NCBI GenBank assembly: GCA_039961635.1
Contig: JABRWB010000012.1
Span: 27,700-91,699 of the forward strand
Reading direction: 5' to 3'
Source: a bacterium
Lineage (GTDB): Bacteria; 4484-113; JAGGVC01
Length of the DNA stretch: 64,000 nt
In this document: in pieces, positions 19,126 through 27,938 of the stretch
Position numbering within the stretch: position 1 is the stretch's first letter
Layout of the letters: each line of letters opens with the position of its first letter
Notes under the pieces: model-generated
Seen by the model: the letters and a program-made list of their open reading frames with translations, nothing else
The model's database searches: none
What the model was told of the DNA's origin: nothing
Made by a program: the position numbers and the translations under genes

Positions 19126-19192
19126 TTTTTCCTCTTAAAATACGGGAATCCATTATATCAAGGCGCCATGTCAAGGCGCCGCGAAATGAGGC

Positions 19193-19198
19193 TATACT
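19193..19198 (+). promoter_or_regulatory. -10 box of the membrane protein gene
   Basis: TATACT lies 6 bases before GTG 19205, the leaderless spacing seen repeatedly in this window. Confidence 0.5.
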
Positions 19199-19204
19199 TT
19201 GGCC

Positions 19205-20149
19205 GTGCGCTTCGCCGAACGACTTGAGAGATTATTCGCCCCGGTGCTTCGGCGCATCCCGTATCTGTACGATTCGGAAGTCGGATTCAATCCGGTGATT
19301 GTGGCGGACTGGAGGGTGTTCAGGCACGATTTTCGCAAAAAGCGCCTTCATTATTTTTTGCTTACAATGATTATGTATCTGGTTTTTCCTACTTCGGTAT
19401 CTGCGTTTGTCGTTTATCAAAACTATTTGGCGGCAGGTTACACGCAAATGCCGCCGGAATATTTAACAAGCTGCCTAAACATGTTGACGTATGCGGTCGC
19501 CGCAATCGCATTGCTGCATTATTTTTCGATTGTGCTGCTTAGCCTGGTCAGCCCTCTCGGAAATGGCACTCAAAACTTGATTTATTCCGATCCCCCGATT
19601 GCGCAGTCGATTTCGCGGCGCGTTTTTTGGGGAAGGCTTCTTCCAAGGATTGCCGTAATTCCGTTTTTTGCGATTGCAATATTCATGTATGAATATGGGA
19701 CGGCGGCATGGAGATTGGACACGGGTTATGCGAATATATTTCAGCTGAATGTGCTTGTTTCGATTTCGGCATTATTGGCGGGATTCCAGCTGCTTTCATA
19801 TTCGGTGCTGGCGCATATGTACATTCCGTTTCCTTGGGCCAGGGCGATTCTTGTGTGCACGATGTTGACTGCATTCGCGGTCACCACGAATATTAGCGGC
19901 GCGTCGACTGAATCCTATTCCCTATTAGATGCACTCAGGATTTTGAATCCCTTTTCGAGCGCGGCCGCGATATCCGCATCCTTTCTCCGCAGTCAGCCTT
20001 TTTTGTCTCCTGGAACCGCGCCGTCCGCCTTGTATCCAATGTATAAAGTTGCGTTGGCATTCGCCGGGCAAACGATCATCAACGTATTTTTGTGGCGTGC
20101 AAACTACGGAAGCTTCATCGCTCGATTTGGAAGATGCCGCGTGGAATGA
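19205..20149 (+). CDS. Polytopic membrane protein, possibly ABC-2 type permease-like
   Basis: I do not recognise this 314-residue protein with certainty. After a cytoplasmic N-terminus (WRVFRHDFRKKRLHYF) it shows about six to seven hydrophobic helices, including LLTMIMYLVFPTSVSAFVVY, LTYAVAAIALLHYFSIVLLSLV and IAVIPFFAIAIFMYEYG. The layout resembles ABC-2 permeases, but no ATPase gene is adjacent. GTG 19205 is favoured because TATACT stands 6 bases upstream. TTG 19199, two codons earlier, has GAGG at a proper SD distance and is the alternative. Base composition is more AT-rich than its neighbours. Confidence 0.6.
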   Translation: MRFAERLERLFAPVLRRIPYLYDSEVGFNPVIVADWRVFRHDFRKKRLHYFLLTMIMYLVFPTSVSAFVVYQNYLAAGYTQMPPEYLTSCLNMLTYAVAAIALLHYFSIVLLSLVSPLGNGTQNLIYSDPPIAQSISRRVFWGRLLPRIAVIPFFAIAIFMYEYGTAAWRLDTGYANIFQLNVLVSISALLAGFQLLSYSVLAHMYIPFPWARAILVCTMLTAFAVTTNISGASTESYSLLDALRILNPFSSAAAISASFLRSQPFLSPGTAPSALYPMYKVALAFAGQTIINVFLWRANYGSFIARFGRCRVE

Positions 20150-20195
20150 ACGTGGAACTGCTTGATTGCGCTGCGGTTACTCCGCGAAAATCCGC

Positions 20196-21431
20196 CTAAT
20201 ACCTTTCGACGGTAATCTCCGTCTTTGACGGCTTCTTGGCCTTTCCAACGCGCTTGGCGCGCCTGAAGACTATCCTGTCCTCGTCATGCTGCGCGTCGAA
20301 CGCGACGTCGGCCACGATGAAATCGCCCGGCTTGATATTGCCGTAGCCCAGGTGCTCGGCCAGCTTCGTTTCAATGTAACGCTCTACGGCCTTGACCAAA
20401 GGCCGAACGCCCATTTCGAGGTCAAGCCCGCGGTCCACCAGCCAGTCGCGCGCGGCCTGCGTAAGCTGCACCTGGAATCCGAGATGCGCGAACCTCGTCG
20501 CGCTTATGTTCAGCAATTTCTGCAGGATTTTATACAGCGCTTCTCGGTTTAACGCGCGGAAAACAATGAAGTCGGTTATGCGGTTGCGGAACTCCGGCGT
20601 GAAGGCGCGTTTCATCGCTTCCTTGACGGTTTCGTAAATGTCCTGGTCGGCCTTGTCCATCGAAACGGTCTGGTGCTTGAATCCGATGCGCTGCTCCTTC
20701 ATGAGCCGGTCGATTTCCGGCGCGCCTACGTTGGAGGTCATGATCGGGATCGTATTCGTGAAATCCACGATACCGTCGTCGTCCTTGGTGCGCCTGGCCA
20801 GAGTCAGCCTGCCCTCGTCCATAATCTGCAAGAGAAGGTTATGCAGCCGGAAGTGCGCCTTTTCGATTTCGTCGAACAGAACGATCGTGTTGGGCTTGCC
20901 CTCGACGGCCTCCTTTGAAAAAATCACCGGAAGGTCGCTTCCCACGTATCCCGGAGGGCTGCCGATCAGACGCGAAATGGCGTGCGGCTCGCTGTATTCG
21001 CTGCAGTCCACCTTGATCATCTTGCGGTAGTCGCCGTGCAAAGCGCGCGCCAGCGCGCGGGCGGTTTCGGTTTTGCCGACCCCGGTCGGCCCGGCGAAGT
21101 ACATGACCGCTATAGGCTTGTAAGGATTGCGGAATCCGGCATAGTTTCTAATCAAAGCGCGGCATATCGCTTCGATCGCGCGCTCCTGGCCAATGACTTC
21201 TTCCGTCAAAATACGCCGGATGCTGTCAACGGGGCCGGGCTGGTCTTCTTTTATTTTCAGCGGAACGGTCGCTTTGGGGATAATGTCCACGCGCTTCCCG
21301 CCGCCGCCTTCGGTCGGGCCGCCGGGCAAAGCGGTGTCGGGGGCTTCGCCCTCATCCTTGTGCTTCGCCGGATGGCCGGGCTTGGGTTTTTCCTTCTCCG
21401 GCTCGGCCGGCGCTTTTTCGGGTTCGTACAT
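20196..21431 (-). CDS. Single-ring Clp-type AAA+ ATPase with ClpP-docking loop
   Basis: The 411-residue protein equals the second ATPase ring (D2) of ClpA/ClpC/ClpB with no N-domain and no D1. It has a Pro/Lys/Glu-rich tail (residues 1-60), Walker A GPTGVGKT (114-121), pore loop GSPPGYVGSD, Walker B IVLFDE (184-189), sensor GVRPLVKAVERYIE and the C-terminal D2-small domain. Between the N of MTSN and the FTPEFRNR arginine-finger region lies RIGFKHQ (IGF at 249-251), where ClpA and ClpC carry the IGL/VGF loop that docks into ClpP; ClpB lacks it. It is therefore likely an unfoldase for a ClpP-like protease. No clpP gene is in the window. Confidence 0.87.
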   Translation of the reverse strand: MYEPEKAPAEPEKEKPKPGHPAKHKDEGEAPDTALPGGPTEGGGGKRVDIIPKATVPLKIKEDQPGPVDSIRRILTEEVIGQERAIEAICRALIRNYAGFRNPYKPIAVMYFAGPTGVGKTETARALARALHGDYRKMIKVDCSEYSEPHAISRLIGSPPGYVGSDLPVIFSKEAVEGKPNTIVLFDEIEKAHFRLHNLLLQIMDEGRLTLARRTKDDDGIVDFTNTIPIMTSNVGAPEIDRLMKEQRIGFKHQTVSMDKADQDIYETVKEAMKRAFTPEFRNRITDFIVFRALNREALYKILQKLLNISATRFAHLGFQVQLTQAARDWLVDRGLDLEMGVRPLVKAVERYIETKLAEHLGYGNIKPGDFIVADVAFDAQHDEDRIVFRRAKRVGKAKKPSKTEITVERY

Positions 21432-21448
21432 TCAGTTTTCCACCGCGC

Positions 21449-22435
21449 TCATTTTACCCCGCTTGGGCTCGATTGCAAAAACCAGTCGAATGTGCGCACG
21501 AGTCCGGATTTCAAATCCGTTTTGGGATTCCATTCGAAATCCCGCGCCGCCTTTGAAGAATCGAGCGCGATCCGCATCACTTCGCCCGATCTGGGCGGGC
21601 CGTTATCTCTTCCCGAGGGCTCGATGCCGCGTGACCTTGCAACATCTTCCAGCAATGCCGCTATTTGCGTTACGGGAGTTTCGACGCCAGCGCCGACGTT
21701 GTACGCCAGATCGCTTATCGAGGTCGGCGGGCGCCAGCGCCCGCTTTCGAGATAGGTCAACGCGAGCAGCAATGCATCGACCGCGTCATCAACGTATACG
21801 TAATCCCGTGTAGCTTCACCGGTGCCGTGGATCACGAGCGGCTTTCCCGCGATAATCCTGCTGCAAAAAATCGCCACCACGCCGGCTTCTCCGCAGGGAT
21901 CCTGTCGCGGGCCGTAAACGTTGCCGGGTCTGACTGATACGCCGCGGATTTTCTTGCGCTCCGCCGCGTATACGAGCACCCTCTCGAACTCGTACTTCGA
22001 GCGGCTGTAAGGAAACGGCAATCGCTTGTCCGCGGTTTCGGAGATCGGATATTCGACGAACGGAGTTTGGTCGCCGTACACGATGCCGGTTGAAACATTG
22101 ACGAAATATTCCGCGCCTGACAGAATGGCCGCCGCGAGCACGTTCTGGCTTCCGCCGGCATTTATCGAGAAATCCCTGTCCGGATCGCGGATGCTGTCCG
22201 GGACGCTCACCTGCGCGGCGAGATGAAATACTGCGTCCGGTTTGAATGCCGAAAGCAAATCCGAAAGGCGATCCTCGCGGATGTCCGCCTGCTCGAACTT
22301 CACGGAGGCGTTAAGATTTTCCCGTTTTCCCGTCGAAAGGTCGTCAATCACCAGTACCGCGTGCCGCAGGCCGACGAGCGCGTCGACAAGATGACTCCCT
22401 ATGAATCCAGCTCCGCCGGTTACCGCAACGCGCAC
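21449..22435 (-). CDS. NAD-dependent epimerase/dehydratase (extended SDR)
   Basis: The 328-residue sugar-nucleotide enzyme has the NAD-binding TGGAGFIGSHLVDAL motif, the DDLSTG motif typical of UDP-glucose 4-epimerase-like enzymes, and the catalytic YSRSKYEFER (YxxxK). Later motifs are RPGNVYGPRQDPCGEAGVVAIF and DYVYVDDAVDALLLAL. The likely substrate is a UDP-hexose for surface polysaccharide. The GTG start at 22435 has TAGAAT 6 bases upstream and no SD site, so it is probably leaderless. Confidence 0.9.
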   Translation of the reverse strand: MRVAVTGGAGFIGSHLVDALVGLRHAVLVIDDLSTGKRENLNASVKFEQADIREDRLSDLLSAFKPDAVFHLAAQVSVPDSIRDPDRDFSINAGGSQNVLAAAILSGAEYFVNVSTGIVYGDQTPFVEYPISETADKRLPFPYSRSKYEFERVLVYAAERKKIRGVSVRPGNVYGPRQDPCGEAGVVAIFCSRIIAGKPLVIHGTGEATRDYVYVDDAVDALLLALTYLESGRWRPPTSISDLAYNVGAGVETPVTQIAALLEDVARSRGIEPSGRDNGPPRSGEVMRIALDSSKAARDFEWNPKTDLKSGLVRTFDWFLQSSPSGVK

Positions 22436-22441
22436 GGCCCG

Positions 22442-22447
22442 ATTCTA
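22442..22447 (-). promoter_or_regulatory. -10 box of the epimerase gene
   Basis: TAGAAT on the minus strand lies 6 bases before the GTG at 22435. Confidence 0.5.
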
Positions 22448-22471
22448 CCGCATTGCATCCGGAATGGCAGG

Positions 22472-24286
22472 CTAACGTGCCGTCTCGAGCTTCGGCCCGC
22501 CGGGCTTGTGCGAGCCGAGCTGTATCAACCTTGTCGCGCCGACGATTATCACGCCGACGCTGAACAGGATTAAAAGTACGATGGTCACGGCGAGCACGTT
22601 GCGCTGCACCAGGTCCGCGGGCGCCTTCTTGAACAGCCCCTGGAGCTGGTAAATGAGCGAATAAAGCGTGGTCGCGGTCATAAACACCGCGGGAATGAGC
22701 GTATACCAGGCGGTTTTCTTTCTGTTGACCAGCCAGATGCTTATCGCTATAAGCGCGAGCGCGGCCATCATCTGGTTCGCGGTGCCGAATACGGGCCAGA
22801 TGATTTTGTATCCGTTGTTTACCGCAAGCAGAAACATAAGTCCCACGCTCAATCCGGCGTTGAACATATAGTTCATCAATAACGCGGGCGGCGTCTTCCA
22901 GATGAACCGCCACAATTCCTCGAAAAGATACCGGTTGAGCCTGACCGCGCTGTCCAGCGTCGTTACAATGAATCCCTCGACCGCGAGTATGCCGAAAATT
23001 GTCGCAAGGTAAAGCGGGATTCCCAGAGCTTTGTTGGCCAGGCCGCCGAATCCCAGGGCGAATGTGAGTATCGGGTTTCCTTTGCCCGCCTCGGGATACA
23101 TGTTCGCCATATATCCGCCGTGCCCCAGTCCGGCTGCCAGCGCGATGATCACTCCGGTCGCCAAAAGCCCTTCGAGAAGCATCCCGCCGTACGCGATGCG
23201 CTTGGCGTCGGACTCGGTCGCGCACTGCTTTGCAGTGGTGCCGCCGGCGACCAGCGAATGGAATCCGCTTATCGCGCCGCAGGCGATTGTGATGAACAAA
23301 ATCGGCCAGATCGGCCCGAGCAGAGCGGTTCCCTTGGCTACGTTGTCGCCGAGCTTGAACAGCTCGGGGTCGGCTGTTATGCCCATAACTCCGCCAGCCA
23401 ATCCTGCAATCAACAACACGGCGACGCCGGTGTATAGTATGAAGCTGTTGATGAAATCGCGCGGCTGAAGAACGATCCAGACCGGAATGCCCGCGGCGAC
23501 GAATGTGTATACCGTGAGAATTAGCATCCAGGGCAGCTTGATGTGCTCGTATGTCCCGTCGCCTATGACAACTGGAAGCTGCATTCCGACAAGGATGCTT
23601 CCAAGCGAAACGCAAAGCGCGATGGCAACCGCGGCCCAGGTTTTAATCCCGCGCCGGTAAACTATGAATCCGACTATGGGCGCAATCAGCGTGATGATAA
23701 TCACGGACGTCGTCGCGATGCCGCCGATGCGCACCATTTCCGCGCCGTCAACCATGGTTTTGTGCAAAGGGAAAAGAGCGGTACCCTCGGCGTTTCCGAA
23801 ATACTTTCCGTCAACTATCGAAGTCAGCGAAACGACGGTCAAATCAAGAAACGCGCTCGTCACGAGCAGTATCAGCAATATCGTGAATGCGATGTAAAGA
23901 AAAAATCCCAGCTTGCCGGTCGTTTTGCCAGTTATTTCCGCAACGCTTCTGCCCTTCTCGCGTAAGCTTGCGAACAAAGCCGTGTAGTCGTGCACCGCGC
24001 CGAAGAACACGCTGCCGACGACGATCCAAGCCCACGCGGGAAGGAATCCGTAAACAAGAGCGAGAGTCGGCCCGACAATCGGCCCGGCTCCCGCGATCGT
24101 CGCGAAATGGTGGCTGAACAGAATCGTCGGACGGGTAGGAACGTAATCCACGCCGTCTTCCATGGCTTTTGCGGGGGTGGGATTGCCGTCGTTTTCCTCG
24201 AACTGGCGGGCTATGAAGCGGGCGTAGAACTTGTATCCTGCTACGCCGATCGCGATCGAAATTAGCAAAATCAAGCCGATGTTCAC
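22472..24286 (-). CDS. cstA: Carbon starvation protein CstA (pyruvate/peptide transporter)
   Basis: The 604-residue inner-membrane transporter has more than a dozen hydrophobic helices. CstA signatures include KFYARFIARQF, TRPTILFSHHFATIAGAGPIVGPTLA, GAVHDYTALFASLREKGRSVAEI, SGFHSLVAGGTTAKQ and FGTANQMMAALALI. Family members import pyruvate or peptides during carbon limitation. GTG 24286 was chosen because GGAGG sits 6 bases upstream; the upstream part of the open frame is unrelated sequence. No two-component partner is adjacent. Confidence 0.94.
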   Translation of the reverse strand: MNIGLILLISIAIGVAGYKFYARFIARQFEENDGNPTPAKAMEDGVDYVPTRPTILFSHHFATIAGAGPIVGPTLALVYGFLPAWAWIVVGSVFFGAVHDYTALFASLREKGRSVAEITGKTTGKLGFFLYIAFTILLILLVTSAFLDLTVVSLTSIVDGKYFGNAEGTALFPLHKTMVDGAEMVRIGGIATTSVIIITLIAPIVGFIVYRRGIKTWAAVAIALCVSLGSILVGMQLPVVIGDGTYEHIKLPWMLILTVYTFVAAGIPVWIVLQPRDFINSFILYTGVAVLLIAGLAGGVMGITADPELFKLGDNVAKGTALLGPIWPILFITIACGAISGFHSLVAGGTTAKQCATESDAKRIAYGGMLLEGLLATGVIIALAAGLGHGGYMANMYPEAGKGNPILTFALGFGGLANKALGIPLYLATIFGILAVEGFIVTTLDSAVRLNRYLFEELWRFIWKTPPALLMNYMFNAGLSVGLMFLLAVNNGYKIIWPVFGTANQMMAALALIAISIWLVNRKKTAWYTLIPAVFMTATTLYSLIYQLQGLFKKAPADLVQRNVLAVTIVLLILFSVGVIIVGATRLIQLGSHKPGGPKLETAR

Positions 24287-24490
24287 CGAGCACCTCCATG
24301 GGCGCCTCCCCCCATCTGTCGCCGGAACAGCGGTTCCAGCGGCCTTATCCGGCGGCCGTCCCATATTTTATCACTGAAAAGCGCACGGCCTGCCAATTCC
24401 GGACTTGGCGCTCCGGTATCTTTACGAGGCTGCAGTCTTCGGCTAAAATGCGGCATCCCCGCGGGGATATGCTCATTCCGGGAGTGGTTG

Positions 24491-25228
24491 ATGAAGAAGT
24501 TTGCCCTTGTTGCAGTGCTTTTCGCCGTTATCGGGGCCGTATGCGCGCCTAGGCCCGCGCAGGCGAAAATAACCGAGTTGAACCAGATTCCGACTGCGGA
24601 CGTAATCGGGGTCGCCAAATTCAGAATCAATTTCGACGTGAGTTTCACAGGCGGCGAGAACACCATCGGCAGCATCACCGAGGACGGCACCGGCTTCCTT
24701 CTCGGCGCGACTGCGGGAGTTTTCCCCAAGCTTGAAGTGGGAGTCACCGTCCCGTTCGAAGAATTCGACATCGGAGCGGGTTTCTGGCCGGAGGCGCCTT
24801 CCCAGACCGACGCGCAGTTCGAGTTCAAGTTCAACGTTATCGAGGAAAGCCTTACGATGCCGGGCGTTTCGGTCGGTATGCGCAACATAGCCAGCGACGC
24901 GGATGCCAATTACTTCGTCGTCGTTTCCAAGCACTTCACCGAGCTGGTCGGACTGCATGCAGGCGCACAGGGGAACACCTTCGGCATGGACGACGACATA
25001 CAGTTCTTCGCCGGCGCGAACGCCAAGGTTATCCCCGGCATGCTGGAACTAATGGCCGACTGGCAAAACAACGACGGCGACGAGCTTGACCAGGGCGTGT
25101 TCGGCCTCGGCGTAAAGTGGCAGGGCTTCCCGATGTTCGACATCATCGCGAAGGGCTTCTTCGTGGACGGGGACAACAATCCGTTCGATAATCTGTACGT
25201 CGTGGAAGTCGCCTGGAACAGCATCTAG
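24491..25228 (+). CDS. Small outer-membrane beta-barrel-like protein
   Basis: The 245-residue protein has a cleavable signal peptide (MMKKFALVAVLFAVIGAVCAPRPAQA). The mature part is built of alternating polar/hydrophobic strands separated by acidic turns (for example ATAGVFPKLEVGVTVPFEEF, FNVIEESLTMPGVSVGM and GLGVKWQGFPMFDIIAKGFFVDG), as expected for a small barrel. I cannot name a family. ATG 24491 is the second of two adjacent starts (TTG 24488) and follows GGGAGTGG. A strong hairpin ends the transcript, so the gene appears monocistronic. Confidence 0.7.
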   Translation: MKKFALVAVLFAVIGAVCAPRPAQAKITELNQIPTADVIGVAKFRINFDVSFTGGENTIGSITEDGTGFLLGATAGVFPKLEVGVTVPFEEFDIGAGFWPEAPSQTDAQFEFKFNVIEESLTMPGVSVGMRNIASDADANYFVVVSKHFTELVGLHAGAQGNTFGMDDDIQFFAGANAKVIPGMLELMADWQNNDGDELDQGVFGLGVKWQGFPMFDIIAKGFFVDGDNNPFDNLYVVEVAWNSI

Positions 25229-25259
25229 TCCTTGCCGGCGTTTCATTTGGAGAACTAAT

Positions 25260-25312
25260 CCGGTGCAGGCCGCAATCGGAGCCGATTCGTTGCGGTCTGC
25301 ACCGGGTCTTTG
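25260..25312 (+). terminator. Terminator hairpin after the barrel-like gene
   Basis: The arms CCGGTGCAGGCCGCAA (25260-25275) and TTGCGGTCTGCACCGG (25290-25305) form a 16-bp stem with one wobble pair. The following GTCTTTG is a weak U-tract. Confidence 0.6.
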
Positions 25313-25364
25313 ACCCGAACCTCGCGTTGACGGAGCGGTGGCAAAATAATAATCTTGGTGGGTC

Positions 25365-27845
25365 TTGCGGTTCCGCGTTTCCATTACGGGCATCGTCCAG
25401 GGCGTCGGCTTTCGTCCGAACGTTCACAAGCTGGCGGAGCGCTTCGGAATCCGCGGCTGGGTGCTCAACAATTCAAGCGGCGTCACGATGGAGATCGAGC
25501 CGCCTCCCGGGGGCGGAAAAAACGAGCTGACGCGCTTCCTGCTTGCCCTAAAGGACGAAGCTCCGCCGCTTGCGAAAATCCTTACGATTGAAGCCATCGA
25601 GCTTCCGGCCGTCGGTTTCGCCGGATTCGAAATCCGCGACAGCGAGCGGCTTCCCGGCGAGCTTACGCTTATAAGCCCGGACGTCGCGCTTTGCGCGGAC
25701 TGCAAAGCCGAGCTGTTCGATCCGGGCGACCGGCGCCATCTGTATCCGTTCATCAACTGCACAAACTGCGGGCCGCGCTATTCGATAATCCGCTCGATTC
25801 CCTACGACCGGCCGAACACAACGATGGCCGCGTTTACGATGTGCGATGCGTGCGCGGCGGAATACTCCGACGTCGGCGACCGCCGCTATCACGCCCAGCC
25901 TGATTGCTGCCCCGCCTGCGGTCCGTCGGTCGAGCTTGTGGATTTCACCGGTGTTAAAATTGCGGGGGGGGAGTCAGATGAAACCGGTGCGATTGCGGTC
26001 TGCGCGCGCATGATCCTGGACGGCAAAATCGTCGCGATTAAAGGCGTCGGTGGATTCCACCTGGCATGCGACGCGTCGAATCCCGCGGCGGTCGGCCTTC
26101 TGCGCGCCCGCAAACGTCGAGCCCGGGCAAAACCTTTTGCCGTAATGGTGCGCGATCTCAAATCCGCGCTTGAAATCTGCGATGTTTCGGAACTTGAGGC
26201 GTCGCTGATTTCTTCCACCGCAGCGCCGATTATGCTTCTAAAGCGCGCGCGCTTGGAGCGGCATCCGGTCGCTTCCGAAGTCGCCCCGGGCCAATCCAGG
26301 CTGGGCGTTATGATTGCGTACGCGCCGCTGCATCACGTGATTTTCCACTGGCTTGAGCGATTGCGCGTTTCTCCGCTTGAATCCAAGGATACGCGTCTGG
26401 ACAAAGCGGGTGTCCCCCGTTCCATCATCCTGGTCATGACCAGCGCGAATATTTCCGAAGAGCCGCTGGTCTCGCAAAACCGCGAAGCGCTGGAAAAACT
26501 TTCCGGCCTTGCGGACGCTTTGCTTATGCACAACCGGGACATCCACGCGAAATGCGACGACAGCGTTGCGCGCGTGGTTTCGGGACGCATCCAGCTGATC
26601 CGCCACAGCCGGGGCTTTTCGCCGCATCCAGTCAGTTTCGCATCGGACGGACCGCAGGTTTTGGGAGTGGGCGCCGAGAAAAAAAACACCTTCGCGCTTT
26701 CGCGCGGCCGCTTCGGTTTTCTCTCTCCGCACATGGGTGATATGGAAAATCTCGAAACGATGCGGTTTTTCGAGGAAACGCTGGAACATTACAAATCGCT
26801 TTTTTCAATCGAGCCCGAAGCGGTCGCGTGCGACCTTCATCCGGATTACCTCGCGACGAAGTGGGCGGAGGAATACACCGCACGCAACGGGCTGCCGCTT
26901 TACCGCGTCCAGCACCACCACGCGCACATGGCGTCCGTCCTTGCGGAGCATGGCGAGGCCGGCCCCGCGCTGGGCGTATCATTCGACGGCACCGGCTACG
27001 GCCCGGACGGTACGCTGTGGGGGGGGGAGTTTCTATGGGGCGGTCTTTCGGATTACCGTCGATTCGGCAAGTTTTTTCCGCTCAAACTGCCGGGGGGCGA
27101 GGGTGCAATCAAGGAGCCATGGCGCGTCGCGCTCGCGGCTTTGTCCACGCTCGACGACGGGGAACTCGCCGGAGCCGCGCGGTCGCTTCTGGAAAAGCGG
27201 CTTTCTGCGGACGCAATCCCCGTTGACAAAATCGCCGACGTACGCCGGATGATCGATCGAAACGCGAACTGCGTTGCCACTTCGTCCTGCGGCCGCTTGT
27301 TCGACGCCATCAGCGCGCTCGTCGGGTTATGCCATACCGCAAGCTATGAAGGTCAGGCGGCGATGCTGCTGGAGGAGGCGATGGGCGATCCGCTGGCCTG
27401 GCGGGGCGAACTTGATCCGTACCGCTGGCGGTGGCGGGAGGCGCGGCCGACGGAGGCCATCGCCGGCTTTCTTTCAAGCGAAGACGGAGGCGGGCATCCG
27501 CCGCCGATAGTGCTGGACTGGCGCCCGCTCGTCGAGGATGCTTGCAAGGATCTGCTTTCGGGATTGTCGCTCGCGCGCATTTCGGCGAGGTTCCACCTTG
27601 CGATTGTGGACATAGTATGCGACGCGGCTTTTCGCGCGCACACCGTTCTCGGAGCGGAAATCGTCGCGCTTTCCGGCGGATGTTTCCAGAACGCCTTTTT
27701 GGTGGAAGAAATAACGCGCCGCCTGCCGAAAACGCGGTTCCGCGTTCTCACCGGCTCGCTCGTGCCGCCCAACGACGCGGGAGTATCTCTCGGTCAAGTG
27801 GCATCCGCGCGTGCGGCGATTGGTAAATCCGGTGCGCAGGGTTGA
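25365..27845 (+). CDS. hypF: Carbamoyltransferase HypF ([NiFe]-hydrogenase maturation)
   Basis: The 826-residue protein has all HypF domains in order: N-terminal acylphosphatase (VSITGIVQGVGFRPNVHKLA), two Cys4 zinc fingers (CADC with CTNC, and CDAC with CPAC), a YrdC-like domain (IVAIKGVGGFHLACDA, RARAKPFAVMV) and a Kae1-like domain with VQHHHAHMASVLAEHG, GVSFDGTGYGPDGTLWGGEF and ALSGGCFQNAFLVEEI. It makes the CN ligands of hydrogenase iron with HypE. The start is TTG 25365, just before the acylphosphatase strand; SD is weak. No hydrogenase or other hyp gene is in the window. G-runs of 8 and 9 bases at 25964 and 27019 are in frame. Confidence 0.95.
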   Translation: MRFRVSITGIVQGVGFRPNVHKLAERFGIRGWVLNNSSGVTMEIEPPPGGGKNELTRFLLALKDEAPPLAKILTIEAIELPAVGFAGFEIRDSERLPGELTLISPDVALCADCKAELFDPGDRRHLYPFINCTNCGPRYSIIRSIPYDRPNTTMAAFTMCDACAAEYSDVGDRRYHAQPDCCPACGPSVELVDFTGVKIAGGESDETGAIAVCARMILDGKIVAIKGVGGFHLACDASNPAAVGLLRARKRRARAKPFAVMVRDLKSALEICDVSELEASLISSTAAPIMLLKRARLERHPVASEVAPGQSRLGVMIAYAPLHHVIFHWLERLRVSPLESKDTRLDKAGVPRSIILVMTSANISEEPLVSQNREALEKLSGLADALLMHNRDIHAKCDDSVARVVSGRIQLIRHSRGFSPHPVSFASDGPQVLGVGAEKKNTFALSRGRFGFLSPHMGDMENLETMRFFEETLEHYKSLFSIEPEAVACDLHPDYLATKWAEEYTARNGLPLYRVQHHHAHMASVLAEHGEAGPALGVSFDGTGYGPDGTLWGGEFLWGGLSDYRRFGKFFPLKLPGGEGAIKEPWRVALAALSTLDDGELAGAARSLLEKRLSADAIPVDKIADVRRMIDRNANCVATSSCGRLFDAISALVGLCHTASYEGQAAMLLEEAMGDPLAWRGELDPYRWRWREARPTEAIAGFLSSEDGGGHPPPIVLDWRPLVEDACKDLLSGLSLARISARFHLAIVDIVCDAAFRAHTVLGAEIVALSGGCFQNAFLVEEITRRLPKTRFRVLTGSLVPPNDAGVSLGQVASARAAIGKSGAQG

Positions 27846-27938
27846 TTTGAGAAGACGTTTTAATTGGGGCATATCGACGGTGGTACGAGCTGATTATATT
27901 AATTTATAAAACCTGTGCAGCAAGTAAATGCATAAACA

